64,000 bases of DNA. Origin: Hyphomicrobiales bacterium (GTDB lineage: Bacteria; Pseudomonadota; Alphaproteobacteria; Rhizobiales; Rhizobiaceae). Under the pieces are notes generated by a model. That model searched no databases, was not told the DNA's origin, and saw only the letters and a list, made by a program, of their open reading frames with translations. Made by a program: the position numbers and the translations under genes. Positions 1-8,068 of this stretch are shown here, one piece after another. The stretch spans positions 96,319 through 160,318 of the forward strand of contig UBXG01000001.1 of assembly GCA_900469475.1 (NCBI GenBank), in the 5' to 3' direction. Within the stretch, counting starts at the first letter, position 1. Each line of letters starts with the position of its first letter.

Positions 1-27
1 CCCGTCTCTACGGCTCGCAGATATCGG

Positions 28-1044
28 TTACTTCGCCGCGGCGATGACCTTCTTGGCGTCGTCGAGCGTATATTCGACATTCGCGACACCGCCGGCCTGC
101 GTGTTGGCAAGGTTGGTTTCGAGATTGTCCTGATCGATGCGCAGGAATGGAACGACCAGGTCCTTCTTCACCTCTTTGCCGTCCAGAATCTGCTGGGCGA
201 CCCAGAAGGCGAGCGTGGAGACGCCGGGCGCGATCGAGACCGACATGGTCTCGTAGCCGCTGGCATCCTTCTCTTTCTTCCACCAGGCAAGTTCATCCTG
301 GCGGTTGCCCATGACGATCGTCGGCATGGGGCGCTTGGCGGCGGCAAAAGCCTGGGCGGCACCATAGCCGTCACCGCCCTGGGTCACGACCGCGGCAATA
401 TCGGGAAGGCTCGGCAGAATGCCGGCGACGGCGCGCTGGGCGACATCCTGAGCCCAGTCGCCGTGAACCGAACCGACGATCTTGAACTGCGGATATTTGG
501 CGGCAGCCGCATGGATACCGGCTGAGATCTCGTCATCGACGGAGACGCCGGCAAGTCCGCGGATTTCGAGCACATTGCCGCCCTTCGGCATCTTCTTGGC
601 GAGATATTCGATCTGGCTGGCACCCATGCCCTTGAAATCGACGGCAATGCGCCAGGCGCAGGGTTCGGTCACAATGCCGTCGAAGGAAACGACGACGATC
701 TTGGCATCGCAGGCTTCCTTGATCGCGCCATTCAGCGCCGTCGGCGAGGCAGCATCGATGACGATCGCATCATAGCCCTGCAGGATCATGTTCTGGATCT
801 GGGCGGCTTGCTCGGTTGCCTGGTTTTCAGCCGTCGTGAACGGATCGGCCGCGGCAACGACACCGGTCTTGACCGCTTCGCCCGTTACCTTCTGCCAGCT
901 CGTCAACATGGCCTGGCGCCAGGAGTTGCCGGCATAATTGTTCGACAAGGCAATTTTCTTGGATGACGTATCTGCAAAGGCAGCACCCGGCGCGGCAACG
1001 CAAGCGATGACGGCGGATGCCATAAGCATCTTGGCAATATTCAT
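28..1044 (-). CDS. Sugar ABC transporter periplasmic substrate-binding protein
   Basis: A 338-residue binding protein of the periplasmic-binding-protein type 4 (ribose/RbsB-like) family, expected to capture a sugar in the periplasm for an ABC importer. Residues 1-24 form a Sec signal peptide ending in AFA before DTSS. The body starts with the typical first beta strand (KIALSNNYAGNSWRQ) and contains the domain elements around DAIVIDAAS, VVVSFDGIV and VVTQGGDGYG. The start at 1044 is preceded by GGAGG with 5-6 nt spacing; a longer open frame to 1236 has no support. No permease or ATPase lies to the right, so the rest of the operon should lie left of the window. The divergent histidine kinase and response regulator may control it. 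The ligand cannot be told from sequence. Confidence 0.85.
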   Translation of the reverse strand: MNIAKMLMASAVIACVAAPGAAFADTSSKKIALSNNYAGNSWRQAMLTSWQKVTGEAVKTGVVAAADPFTTAENQATEQAAQIQNMILQGYDAIVIDAASPTALNGAIKEACDAKIVVVSFDGIVTEPCAWRIAVDFKGMGASQIEYLAKKMPKGGNVLEIRGLAGVSVDDEISAGIHAAAAKYPQFKIVGSVHGDWAQDVAQRAVAGILPSLPDIAAVVTQGGDGYGAAQAFAAAKRPMPTIVMGNRQDELAWWKKEKDASGYETMSVSIAPGVSTLAFWVAQQILDGKEVKKDLVVPFLRIDQDNLETNLANTQAGGVANVEYTLDDAKKVIAAAK

Positions 1045-1340
1045 TTTTTCCTCCCAAAGAGCCTGTACTTCATCTTCCAGGCCAAGATTTCCGAGCGCGC
1101 TCCTCAACGAACGATCGAAAATAATATTTGCACTGAAGGTTACCCTGTCAGTAGAAACAGGATGTCCGAGATTGTGACGCTTGTACAGGCGCTTAAAGGG
1201 TGGGACCTTGCGGGTTCCCGCAGAAAAGATGCGCAAGTCCGCAAGACGGATGGCTCGGATCGGCGCTTAATAGCGTCGAAAATTTGCATGCTGCGCGGCC
1301 GGAGGAGCAGAGGCCGGCGCTTTGCCTGGGAGGGCGTGTC
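1045..1340. promoter_or_regulatory. Divergent promoter region, sugar-binding protein / two-component system
   Basis: This 296-base gap separates the sugar-binding protein gene (leftward) from the kinase (rightward, using the TTG start at 1341). It must hold both promoters. I see one weak inverted repeat, CCTGT/ACAGG with an 8-base spacer at 1144-1161, and an AT-rich stretch around 1117-1130. No confident -35/-10 pair can be named. Confidence 0.35.
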
Positions 1341-2579
1341 TTGCGCGATCTGGCGCCGCAATCGGTCTTCGACCATTATCTCAACATATCGAGGCTTCTT
1401 GCAGGTCAGCTCGACTTTCACTCGGTCATCCAGGCCGTCGCCGCCGAAATCAGCCATGTTATCCCGCATGACCATCTCGACGTCTGCATCATCCTGATGG
1501 ACGAGCAATTTCATACTGCCTACGAGAGCGGACTGGAAACGGATTGGGGTCGACGTTTTCCCGCACCCGTAAGCAACAGCCCCATCCGCACGCTTCTCTG
1601 GGGCGAGACCGATTACCTCTTAACCGACGATGCCTGGAGCGATCCCCAATTCCATTTTCAGGGTTCTTTCTCGCACCCGATCTTTCATCAATCGCTGCAT
1701 AGCCGTCTGCACGTGCCCCTTAAAGTTCAGGGTCATATCATCGGCGCCCTGTCCTGCTCCAGTCACCAGACCGGCCTCTACACCATGCGAGATATCGAAA
1801 GTGCCCGCGTGATTGCCGATCTCCTCGCACCCCACTTCTTTGCAATTCGCGCCGCCGACCAGGCCAAACGGTCGGCGATCGTGGAGGCCGAGGCTCGGGC
1901 CCGCGAAGAGGGTTTGCGTCTCGGTGCCCTGAAGCTGACCGAGGCGCTGGAAGCGGAACGCCAGCGCATTGGCATGGACCTGCACGACCAGATTCTCGCC
2001 GATCTGACCCGCCTCTCCCGGCGGCTGGAACGGCTTGCCCGCCAGCCCGATGTCACCGGTGAAGCGCTTGAGCCGCTCTTTCGCGGGTTGCAACACAGCA
2101 TGCACGATCTTCGCCAGATCATTGAAGAGGCCAAGCCCTCTGTCCTTCAACTGTTCGGTTTTGCGCAGGCGATCGAGAACCATCTCGAACGGTCGATCCA
2201 GGAGAGCGGCGCGACTTTAACCTGGACACTGAACGACGAGACCGGCGGCGCGATCGACTGCCTTGAACAATCGGTGTCGATTGCCCTGTTCCGCATCGCT
2301 CAGGAGGCCATCAACAACGCCATTCGCCATGCACAGGCTGAGAGCATCGCGGTTCATCTGAAAACGGCCGAGGGTGCGGTCACCATTGATGTCGTCGATG
2401 ACGGTGTCGGACTGGGAAATACCCGCAGATTATCGGGCGGCGGTATCGAAAACATGCGCACGCGTGCGCGGCTGATTTCGGCGCGTTTTGCGATCAAGGC
2501 CGCAGCGGCGTCCGGTGGAACGATTGTCAGTGTCAGCCTGCCTGCCATCGCGCAAACGGCTGGAGGAGCTGCCGCATGA
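1341..2579 (+). CDS. GAF-domain sensor histidine kinase, NarL/HisKA_3 type
   Basis: A 412-residue cytoplasmic kinase with no membrane segment. Residues about 15-170 look like a GAF sensor domain. A coiled linker leads to the dimerisation and phosphotransfer helix with the DLHDQ motif of the HisKA_3 family (phospho-acceptor His about 215). The ATPase domain has an N box (EAINNAIRHA), a G1 box (VVDDGVGLG) and a GGGIENM G2 box. I chose TTG at 1341 because GGGAGGG stands 7 bases before it; the frame is also open from a GTG at 1200, but those 47 extra residues look non-coding. The stop overlaps the response regulator start (ATGA), so the two are translationally coupled. The signal may be a small cytoplasmic ligand or redox cue bound by GAF. 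Confidence 0.85.
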   Translation: MRDLAPQSVFDHYLNISRLLAGQLDFHSVIQAVAAEISHVIPHDHLDVCIILMDEQFHTAYESGLETDWGRRFPAPVSNSPIRTLLWGETDYLLTDDAWSDPQFHFQGSFSHPIFHQSLHSRLHVPLKVQGHIIGALSCSSHQTGLYTMRDIESARVIADLLAPHFFAIRAADQAKRSAIVEAEARAREEGLRLGALKLTEALEAERQRIGMDLHDQILADLTRLSRRLERLARQPDVTGEALEPLFRGLQHSMHDLRQIIEEAKPSVLQLFGFAQAIENHLERSIQESGATLTWTLNDETGGAIDCLEQSVSIALFRIAQEAINNAIRHAQAESIAVHLKTAEGAVTIDVVDDGVGLGNTRRLSGGGIENMRTRARLISARFAIKAAAASGGTIVSVSLPAIAQTAGGAAA

Positions 2580-3307
2580 AGGTTCTGATCATCGAGGACG
2601 ATCCGCTCCATCGCTCCTATCTCAATGAAGCGATCCGCGCTGCACTTCCCGAATGCGATGGCGTGCTGGAGGCGGAAAATGGCAATACGGGCGAACGGTT
2701 GGCGCGGGATTTGAGGTCCTCTCATATCGTCATGGATCTGCAGATGAGCCAGCGCAATGGCATCGAGGCGGCCCGCACGATCTGGAAGGAGCGACCGGAG
2801 ACGCGTATCCTCTTCTGGTCGAACTATTCGGACGAGGCCTATGTTCGAGGCGTCTCGCGCATCGTGCCCGCCGGCGCCGTCTATGGCTATGTCCTGAAAT
2901 CGGCCTCGGACGACCGCCTGAAGCTGGCGCTTCGCAGCATCTTCATCGAGAGCCAGTGCGTGATCGACCGCGAAGTGCGCGGCATGCAGCAAAAGAGCCT
3001 CGGCAACGTCAATGGTTTCACCGAAGCCGAATATGAGATCCTGATCGATATCGCTCTTGGATTGACCGATCGCGCGATCGCCCAGAGGCGCAATCTCTCA
3101 GTCCGCAGCGTCCAGAACCGATTGCAGCAGCTCTATGTGAAACTCGGCGTCTATCAGCCGCTCGGCGGTCAGGATGATGATGGTCGTTTCAATCTGAGAG
3201 CGCGCGCGGTGGCCGTGGCCTTCTTAAGAAAACTCCTCAACCATAGCGCGCTCGAACGTGCGGAAGCCGATCTTTCCGCTTGGCTGGCGCGCCAACCCCG
3301 CGACTGA
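2576..3307 (+). CDS. NarL/LuxR-family response regulator
   Basis: A 243-residue response regulator partnered with the upstream kinase. The receiver domain spans residues 1 to about 120, with the acidic pair E7/D8-D9 and the likely phospho-acceptor D54 in IVMDLQMS, and the conserved lysine in YVLKSAS. The C-terminal LuxR-type helix-turn-helix is around residues 145-205 (EYEILIDIALGLTDRAIAQR, then SVRSVQNRLQQLYVKLGV). There is an extra C-terminal tail of about 35 residues with a LARQPRD end. The four-base overlap with the kinase supports one operon. The likely target is the divergent sugar-binding protein operon, inferred only from position. Confidence 0.88.
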   Translation: MKVLIIEDDPLHRSYLNEAIRAALPECDGVLEAENGNTGERLARDLRSSHIVMDLQMSQRNGIEAARTIWKERPETRILFWSNYSDEAYVRGVSRIVPAGAVYGYVLKSASDDRLKLALRSIFIESQCVIDREVRGMQQKSLGNVNGFTEAEYEILIDIALGLTDRAIAQRRNLSVRSVQNRLQQLYVKLGVYQPLGGQDDDGRFNLRARAVAVAFLRKLLNHSALERAEADLSAWLARQPRD

Positions 3308-3407
3308 AAGCAAGCCCTGCCCGCTACGTCGATCTTGCTTGACGTCTCCCCGCGAATAATTGTCTATTGCTAGCAATAGACATTAATCCAACCATACGGA
3401 ACTTCCC
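3308..3407 (+). promoter_or_regulatory. Promoter region of the sugar-acid dehydratase
   Basis: The region upstream of the dehydratase contains a -35-like TTGACG at 3339-3344. The matching -10 position (about 3362-3367) falls inside the palindrome at 3361-3382, a position suited to repression. The pairing is by eye only. Confidence 0.4.
3361..3382. promoter_or_regulatory. Perfect 22-bp operator palindrome, probable GntR site
   Basis: The arms TGTCTATTGCT and AGCAATAGACA are exact reverse complements with no spacer. It lies 26 bases before the dehydratase start. Its TNGTC/GACNA ends resemble GntR/FadR-subfamily operators, and the only nearby FCD regulator is encoded at 4950-5945. The assignment to that regulator is inference. 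Confidence 0.6.
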
Positions 3408-4937
3408 ATGCCCGCCGTTTCGCCTGTCATCCTGCTCAACCCCATTGACGATGTTGCGGTCGCTCGCGTGATGATCCGCGCCGGCAGCCCGACCGGCATC
3501 GACGGCTTGATTACCGCAGACCAGATCCCGCGGGGCCACAAGGTGGCCGTTCGCGACATCCAGGCAGGCCAGGAGATCCGCAAATTCGGCCAGCCGATCG
3601 GCGTCGCAACACAGTTCATTCCGGCCGGGGGCCACGTCCATCTGCAGAACCTGGCCGTGATCGAATCCGACCATCCCTATCAGTTCAGTGTCGATATCGA
3701 AGAGACCGGAATGCTGCCGCGCGAGGACTGTCGGACCTTCATGGGCTTTGACCGCGGCGCGGGCGGCGTCGGAACGCGTAATTTCATCGGCATCATCACG
3801 ACGGTCAATTGCTCGGCAACCGTCTCGAAATATATCGCCGAACATTTCAATCGCACCGGCGGGCTTGAGGGCTTCGACAATGTCGATGGCGTCGTGGCGC
3901 TGACCCATGGCGGCGGCTGTGCCGTCAGCACGCAGTCGGAGGGCTACCGCTATCTGGCCCGTACCCTCCAGGGCTATGCGCGGCATCCGAATTTCGGCGG
4001 TATCCTGATGATCGGGCTTGGCTGCGAAACCAATCAGATCGCGCCCATCCTGGAGCATTACAAGCTGGAAGAAGGAAACCGACTGCGCACCATGACGATC
4101 CAGGATCTCGGCGGCACCCGCAAGACGATCGCCGCCGCATCCGAAATGATCAAGGACATGCTGCCGGAGGTCAATTCCGCCACCCGCACCGTCCAGCCGC
4201 TTTCCGGCATCAAGCTCGCCCTGGAATGCGGCGGCTCCGATGGATATTCAGGCATTTCGGCCAATCCGGCGCTCGGCTATGCCTCCGATCTCCTTGTGCG
4301 CAATGGCGGCACCTCGGTTCTGGCGGAAACGCCGGAGATCTATGGTGCGGAACACCTGCTGACGCGCAGAGCGGTTACGCCTGCCGTGGCCGAAAAGCTG
4401 CTCTCTCGGATCGACTGGTGGCGCGATTATACCCGACGCAACGGAGCGGAACTCAACAACAATCCGTCCTATGGCAACAAGCTCGGCGGATTGACGACGA
4501 TCCTCGAGAAGTCGCTCGGCGCGGTCGCCAAGGGCGGCTCCATGCCGCTAAAGGCCGTCTACGAATATTCTGAGATCGTCGACGAACCCGGTTTCGTCTT
4601 CATGGACACGCCCGGCTACGATCCTGTCGCCGTCACCGGCCAGGTTGCCGGCGGCTGCAATGTGATCTGCTTCACGACGGGCCGAGGCTCCGTCTCCGGC
4701 TTCAAGCCGGCGCCCTGCGTCAAGATCGCCACCAATACAGAAATGTACAACCATATGCGCGAGGATATGGACATCAATTGCGGTGACATCGTCAGCGGCG
4801 ACGATACGATCGAGGCGGCCGGCGAGCGGATTTTCGAGGAAATCATCGCTGTCGCCTCCGGCAAGAAGACCCTGAGCGAGACCTTCGACTACGGCGACAA
4901 TGAATTCGTTCCCTGGCAGGTCGGCGCCATCACCTGA
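3408..4937 (+). CDS. UxaA/GarD-family sugar-acid dehydratase
   Basis: A 509-residue protein of the altronate/galactarate dehydratase family. These are Fe2+-dependent enzymes that dehydrate an aldonic or aldaric acid to a 2-keto-3-deoxy acid. The N-terminal SAF-like domain is about residues 1-85 (GLITADQIPRGHKVAV, GQPIGVATQFIPAG). The catalytic part begins around residue 105 with the family signature FMGFDRGAGGVGTRNFIGII and continues through THGGGCAV, GLGCETNQI and the C-terminal GDIVSGD segment. Length is that of a single-chain UxaA/GarD enzyme. It is followed convergently by a GntR/FCD regulator, typical for hexuronate and aldarate genes. Which acid is used (altronate, galactarate, or another) cannot be decided here. 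Confidence 0.82.
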   Translation: MPAVSPVILLNPIDDVAVARVMIRAGSPTGIDGLITADQIPRGHKVAVRDIQAGQEIRKFGQPIGVATQFIPAGGHVHLQNLAVIESDHPYQFSVDIEETGMLPREDCRTFMGFDRGAGGVGTRNFIGIITTVNCSATVSKYIAEHFNRTGGLEGFDNVDGVVALTHGGGCAVSTQSEGYRYLARTLQGYARHPNFGGILMIGLGCETNQIAPILEHYKLEEGNRLRTMTIQDLGGTRKTIAAASEMIKDMLPEVNSATRTVQPLSGIKLALECGGSDGYSGISANPALGYASDLLVRNGGTSVLAETPEIYGAEHLLTRRAVTPAVAEKLLSRIDWWRDYTRRNGAELNNNPSYGNKLGGLTTILEKSLGAVAKGGSMPLKAVYEYSEIVDEPGFVFMDTPGYDPVAVTGQVAGGCNVICFTTGRGSVSGFKPAPCVKIATNTEMYNHMREDMDINCGDIVSGDDTIEAAGERIFEEIIAVASGKKTLSETFDYGDNEFVPWQVGAIT

Positions 4938-4944
4938 TGGTGCC
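4923..4944. terminator. Hairpin between convergent genes
   Basis: GGCGCCATC (4923-4931), loop ACCT, GATGGTGCC (4936-4944) form a 9-bp stem with one G-U pair, spanning the dehydratase stop codon and ending 6 bases before the stop of the convergent regulator. There is no T run, so termination efficiency is uncertain. Confidence 0.4.
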
Positions 4945-4949
4945 GCGCA

Positions 4950-5945
4950 TCAGACGATGAATGGGTATTCGTCCGGCTGGTATTGCTCGCGGATATAGGC
5001 GGCGCGTGCCTGTACGCTCGGTTGCGAGTTGCGAATATGATCTCGCATGGCTTTGCGCAGCCCCTCCTCGTCTCGGTTTTGCACCATTTTAAAGACACCG
5101 ATGTGCTCCGACAGGAAGGGCTCGTATTCCGGCCTCTTGATGCGACTGCCGACGATATGCTTGCTGAGCGTAAGGATGCAGTGCGTCCGCTTCAGGATGC
5201 TCAGGAACTCCTTGTTCGGGCAAGCCTGAAGGCTGCGCAGATGAAGATCGAGCTCCAGCTCGTACATGGTCGAGGCCGAGACATCGGGATAATCCGCAAG
5301 CGCCTGCGACAGCCGCGCAAGCATTGTGTCGACGTGGTCTCTGGAAAGCCCGCCCAAGGCGCTTGCGAGCGCCACAGGCTCGATCTGTTCGCGCACCTCA
5401 TAGAGGTCACGGATACGCTGGCTGTCGAGCGGGACGATCGACCAGCGAAAATTCTCGTCCTTTTCGGTGATGCCAAGCGTCTCGAGCCTTAACAGCACGT
5501 CACGCGCTACGGCGCGCCCCACGCCGAAATGCCGTGCCAACTCGTTTTCATTGATGCGATAACGGCCGAAAAAGGAGCGATGGACGACGATGCGTTCGAC
5601 ATCCTCGTAAAGCGCCTGCCATGCGAATACCGGCCTATCGCCATCTTCGTCGAACAATTTGCCGAGAAGATCGCCGAGCTTGATCCGCTTCGGTGGTGTC
5701 CCTGTCTTACCGACAATGAAGCCGCGGCCATTGAGACGTGCGATCAGGCCGCCATCGAACAACATCTGCAATGCCTGACGAACCGGCGCCCGGCTGCTGC
5801 CGACCAGATCGGCAATGGCGGCCTCGGTCAAGACAACACCTTCAGGCACCGCTCCGGCGAGAATCTCTGCCCTCAATCGCTCGTGAAGCTGCTCATAGAG
5901 CCTAATCTTTCGCAGGCCGCTGCTTTCGACTTGGGATGGGCTCAT
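4950..5945 (-). CDS. GntR/FCD regulator with two winged-helix segments
   Basis: A 331-residue transcription regulator. Residues about 15-80 form a normal GntR winged helix (LYEQLHERLRAEILAG, LTEAAIADLVGSSRAPVRQAL, GGLIARLNGRGFIV). Residues about 105-165 look like a second, diverged winged helix (DVERIVVHRSFFGRYRINEN, ELARHFGVGRAVARDVLLRL, ETLGITEKDENF). The C-terminal FCD ligand-binding domain follows from about 172, with metal-ligand candidates in LELDLHLRSL, LSEHIG and MRDHIRN. Usual FCD regulators are about 230-250 residues, so this one is about 90 residues longer because of the added segment. It converges on the sugar-acid dehydratase and probably represses it through the palindrome at 3361-3382. 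Confidence 0.82.
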   Translation of the reverse strand: MSPSQVESSGLRKIRLYEQLHERLRAEILAGAVPEGVVLTEAAIADLVGSSRAPVRQALQMLFDGGLIARLNGRGFIVGKTGTPPKRIKLGDLLGKLFDEDGDRPVFAWQALYEDVERIVVHRSFFGRYRINENELARHFGVGRAVARDVLLRLETLGITEKDENFRWSIVPLDSQRIRDLYEVREQIEPVALASALGGLSRDHVDTMLARLSQALADYPDVSASTMYELELDLHLRSLQACPNKEFLSILKRTHCILTLSKHIVGSRIKRPEYEPFLSEHIGVFKMVQNRDEEGLRKAMRDHIRNSQPSVQARAAYIREQYQPDEYPFIV

Positions 5946-6282
5946 CTCGTTCCATACTTCATCAAAGGGCCAGCATCTTCGCTGTCCTCATTACCACATA
6001 CAGTTCAAAACCTCCCTTATGTCCTACCGCAAGGCCTTTTTCGCAAGAAATCGACGTGAGCCGACAATTCGCACCATCGAAATCGTTGATCACGACAGGC
6101 GATCGCCCCCTTCCGCAGCGCAATGGCGGCTCGCGCCACGCCGCTGGCGACAGCCCTAGCAGCTAATCGGGCGATTTCAGTTAGGGTTTTGGCGGCCCTT
6201 TTTCCGCGTCGCTTTAGGCAAGACAATTGCTGTCGCTGTTCATTTCAAAATTGTCGATGTGTTGTCTAACGCAGCTTGCCGG
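5946..6282. other. Intergenic region without a recognisable gene
   Basis: These 337 bases lie between the GntR regulator start (leftward gene) and the stop of the esterase gene (leftward). They must contain the regulator promoter. The short open frames here have no ribosome binding site or family features. I see no RNA gene and no clear terminator for the esterase. Confidence 0.4.
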
Positions 6283-6924
6283 TTACAGAACCACGCCGTC
6301 ACCGCGGACAAGGGTCGAGAGCATAGTTTCAAGCCCCGCAATCTCTTGGGGCGAAACCTCGTGCGCGCGGTCGGGCAGAACGTCGCAACGCAAACTCGCC
6401 CGTGCCCGCGCAAGACTTTCCGCAGCGTCAGCAAAAGCATCGACAGGAATCCAAGGGTCCTTGTCGGATCCGGTCAGATAAACCGGCATGCGATCAAGGT
6501 CCGCAAAGGGTCTGTCGCACTCCGAAGTGCCAACGCGGCAACCAGTAAGATTGACCATGGCACCCCGCCATGGCCCGTATTTCATCGCATATTCCAAGGC
6601 TAGGCACGCGCCCTGGCTGAAGCCGCCGATCAACAGAGGCGTGGCGTGACGGCGACGGGTCAATTCGTCGGTAATACCGCGAATATAAGCCAGTGAGGAT
6701 TCCAGTTCCTCTCGCGTTGCCGGCGTCAACCGTTCCGTAGCTCGCGCGCCGTACCAGCTTCTGCCGGCAGCGCGCGGCAGTACAAAAGCCACGCCCAACG
6801 TCTTAAGCTGACCGATCACCTGCTCGTCCATGTCTTCAGGCGACTGGGTACGCCCATGGATGAAGATGCAGTGGACTTGGGCCTCCTCGGGTGCAGCACC
6901 GAGCAGGAGAGGTTCATGATGCAT
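6283..6924 (-). CDS. Phospholipase/carboxylesterase-type alpha/beta hydrolase (MhqD-like)
   Basis: A 213-residue alpha/beta hydrolase of the small esterase family. The nucleophile elbow is GGFSQGAC. Later come YLTGSDKDPWIP (acid) and RAHEVSP (His), giving a full Ser-Asp-His set. Near the N terminus is IFIHGRTQSPEDM, the oxyanion-hole region. I chose ATG at 6924, with GGGAG 6 bases upstream; another ATG two codons earlier lies too close to that site. It starts 14 bases after the stop of the ring-cleaving dioxygenase gene, so the two form one transcript. The same pair (MhqO-like dioxygenase plus MhqD-like hydrolase) is known from Bacillus quinone/hydroquinone detoxification. The substrate is inferred. 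Confidence 0.75.
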   Translation of the reverse strand: MHHEPLLLGAAPEEAQVHCIFIHGRTQSPEDMDEQVIGQLKTLGVAFVLPRAAGRSWYGARATERLTPATREELESSLAYIRGITDELTRRRHATPLLIGGFSQGACLALEYAMKYGPWRGAMVNLTGCRVGTSECDRPFADLDRMPVYLTGSDKDPWIPVDAFADAAESLARARASLRCDVLPDRAHEVSPQEIAGLETMLSTLVRGDGVVL

Positions 6925-6938
6925 CGCCATCTCCCAGC

Positions 6939-7895
6939 TTAGAAGTTCGCCGGTTCCAGGCCAGCGATCAGCTCTTCGCGACGATTCTCGAACCACGGCG
7001 GGAAGACCAGGGTGGTGCCGATCTGGTCGGCTGGCTCATCAAGCGCCCAGCCGCCCTCGACCGACCAGGCGATCTCGAACAGCGCGCCGCCCGGCGAACG
7101 GACGTAGCAGGACTTGAAATAGTTGCGGTCCTTCTGGTCGGAAACGTCGGTGAATCCCAACCCCTCCAGATGCGCCTTCAGCTGCAGCTGGTTCTGCTCG
7201 TCGCCGGTGTTCAGCGCCAGATGATGAATAGTGCCGCCGGCAAGCGTCCACGTGCCCTGCGGGCTATTTGCTTCATGCAGGATTTCTACCATGCTGTTGG
7301 GACCGTTTGCGTTTGGGACGGAGAACATCAGTCCCTCGTTGCTGTCGGCTTCCTTCGTCATCGACAGGCCGACAGTCAGGAAGTCATCCATGGCGGTGCG
7401 GTCAAACACGGCAATCGCCGCGCCGTAGATACCCTTGATACCATGCTCGGCCGTAACCCCTTGCGCCTCATTGACGATGGGCGGCCGGTTGTCGGAAGGG
7501 CTTTCCACCAGTTCATGGGGAATGCCGCACGGATGTTTGAAGGCTACGCGCGCGATGCCGAAGCGCGATATCTTCGCAGCCTCGATGCCACGGGCATTGA
7601 GCCGCTCGACCCAGTAGCCGCACGCACCGGCGGGGATCGCCTGCTGGATAATCTTCGACTGGTTCGTACCACGCCTGCCGAAAACGGCGGGTTTGCGGAA
7701 CGGAAAGGTGGTGATGATCGTCGAAGCCTCGCCGCTGCGAGACCCGTAATAGAGATGATAGACAGGGATGGTGCCATCGAACAGCACGGTACGTTTGACC
7801 GAATAAAGGCCCAACGCTTTGGTGTAAAAATCATAGTCCTCTTGCACACCGTCGGTGCAAAGGGTCAAGTGATGATAGCCGCTGACAAGTGCCAT
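6939..7895 (-). CDS. VOC-family ring-cleaving dioxygenase (MhqO/PcpA-like)
   Basis: A 318-residue two-module vicinal-oxygen-chelate protein. Module one starts at residue 1 with GYHHLTLCTDGVQEDYDFY and GLYSVKRTVLFD. Module two starts near 135 with GAAIAVFDRTAMDDFLTVGL and continues through GTIHHLALNTGDEQN and GGALFEIAWSVEG. Candidate Fe ligands are the His in YHHLTL or TIHHLAL and the Glu in ALFEIAW. The family includes (chloro)hydroquinone 1,2-dioxygenases and stress-linked quinol dioxygenases. ATG 7895 has AGGAGGAGG upstream; the longer open frame to 8006 is not supported. The gene is divergent from a LysR regulator and co-transcribed with an esterase, so it probably opens a quinol ring as a side branch of the aromatic island. 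Confidence 0.82.
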   Translation of the reverse strand: MALVSGYHHLTLCTDGVQEDYDFYTKALGLYSVKRTVLFDGTIPVYHLYYGSRSGEASTIITTFPFRKPAVFGRRGTNQSKIIQQAIPAGACGYWVERLNARGIEAAKISRFGIARVAFKHPCGIPHELVESPSDNRPPIVNEAQGVTAEHGIKGIYGAAIAVFDRTAMDDFLTVGLSMTKEADSNEGLMFSVPNANGPNSMVEILHEANSPQGTWTLAGGTIHHLALNTGDEQNQLQLKAHLEGLGFTDVSDQKDRNYFKSCYVRSPGGALFEIAWSVEGGWALDEPADQIGTTLVFPPWFENRREELIAGLEPANF

Positions 7896-8066
7896 CGTTC
7901 TCCTCCTCCTATAAAACAAACGATCGTCCCAGGGGAGCGGCTCCTCCTCCGCATTCCTCCCCATCGGTTCGCAATCAGCTCTTAGCCCCTCGCCAACCAC
8001 CACCAATATAGCTGATCTAAAAACGGCGGTTGATGAGATTGTTCATAAATACTATAGCATTTTGCT
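7896..8066. promoter_or_regulatory. Divergent promoter region, ring-cleavage unit / LysR regulator
   Basis: This 171-base gap holds both outward promoters. The section at about 8030-8066 is AT-rich and carries the LysR-type box described at 8054-8068. A strong Shine-Dalgarno for the leftward gene lies at about 7901-7909. Confidence 0.55.
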
Positions 8067-8068
8067 AT
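8054..8068. promoter_or_regulatory. LysR-type T-N11-A box over the lysR start codon (copy 1)
   Basis: ATAGCATTTTGCTAT is an inverted repeat (ATAGCA, TTT, TGCTAT) that fits the LysR-family T-N11-A rule. Its last two bases are the first two of the regulator start codon. An equivalent box lies at the same offset before the second lysR gene (18604-18618). Autoregulation is inferred. Confidence 0.6.

Noticed and set aside
1200..1340. GTG at 1200 as start of the histidine kinase.
   Set aside because: The first 47 residues look non-coding and the TTG at 1341 has a strong GGGAGGG site at good spacing.
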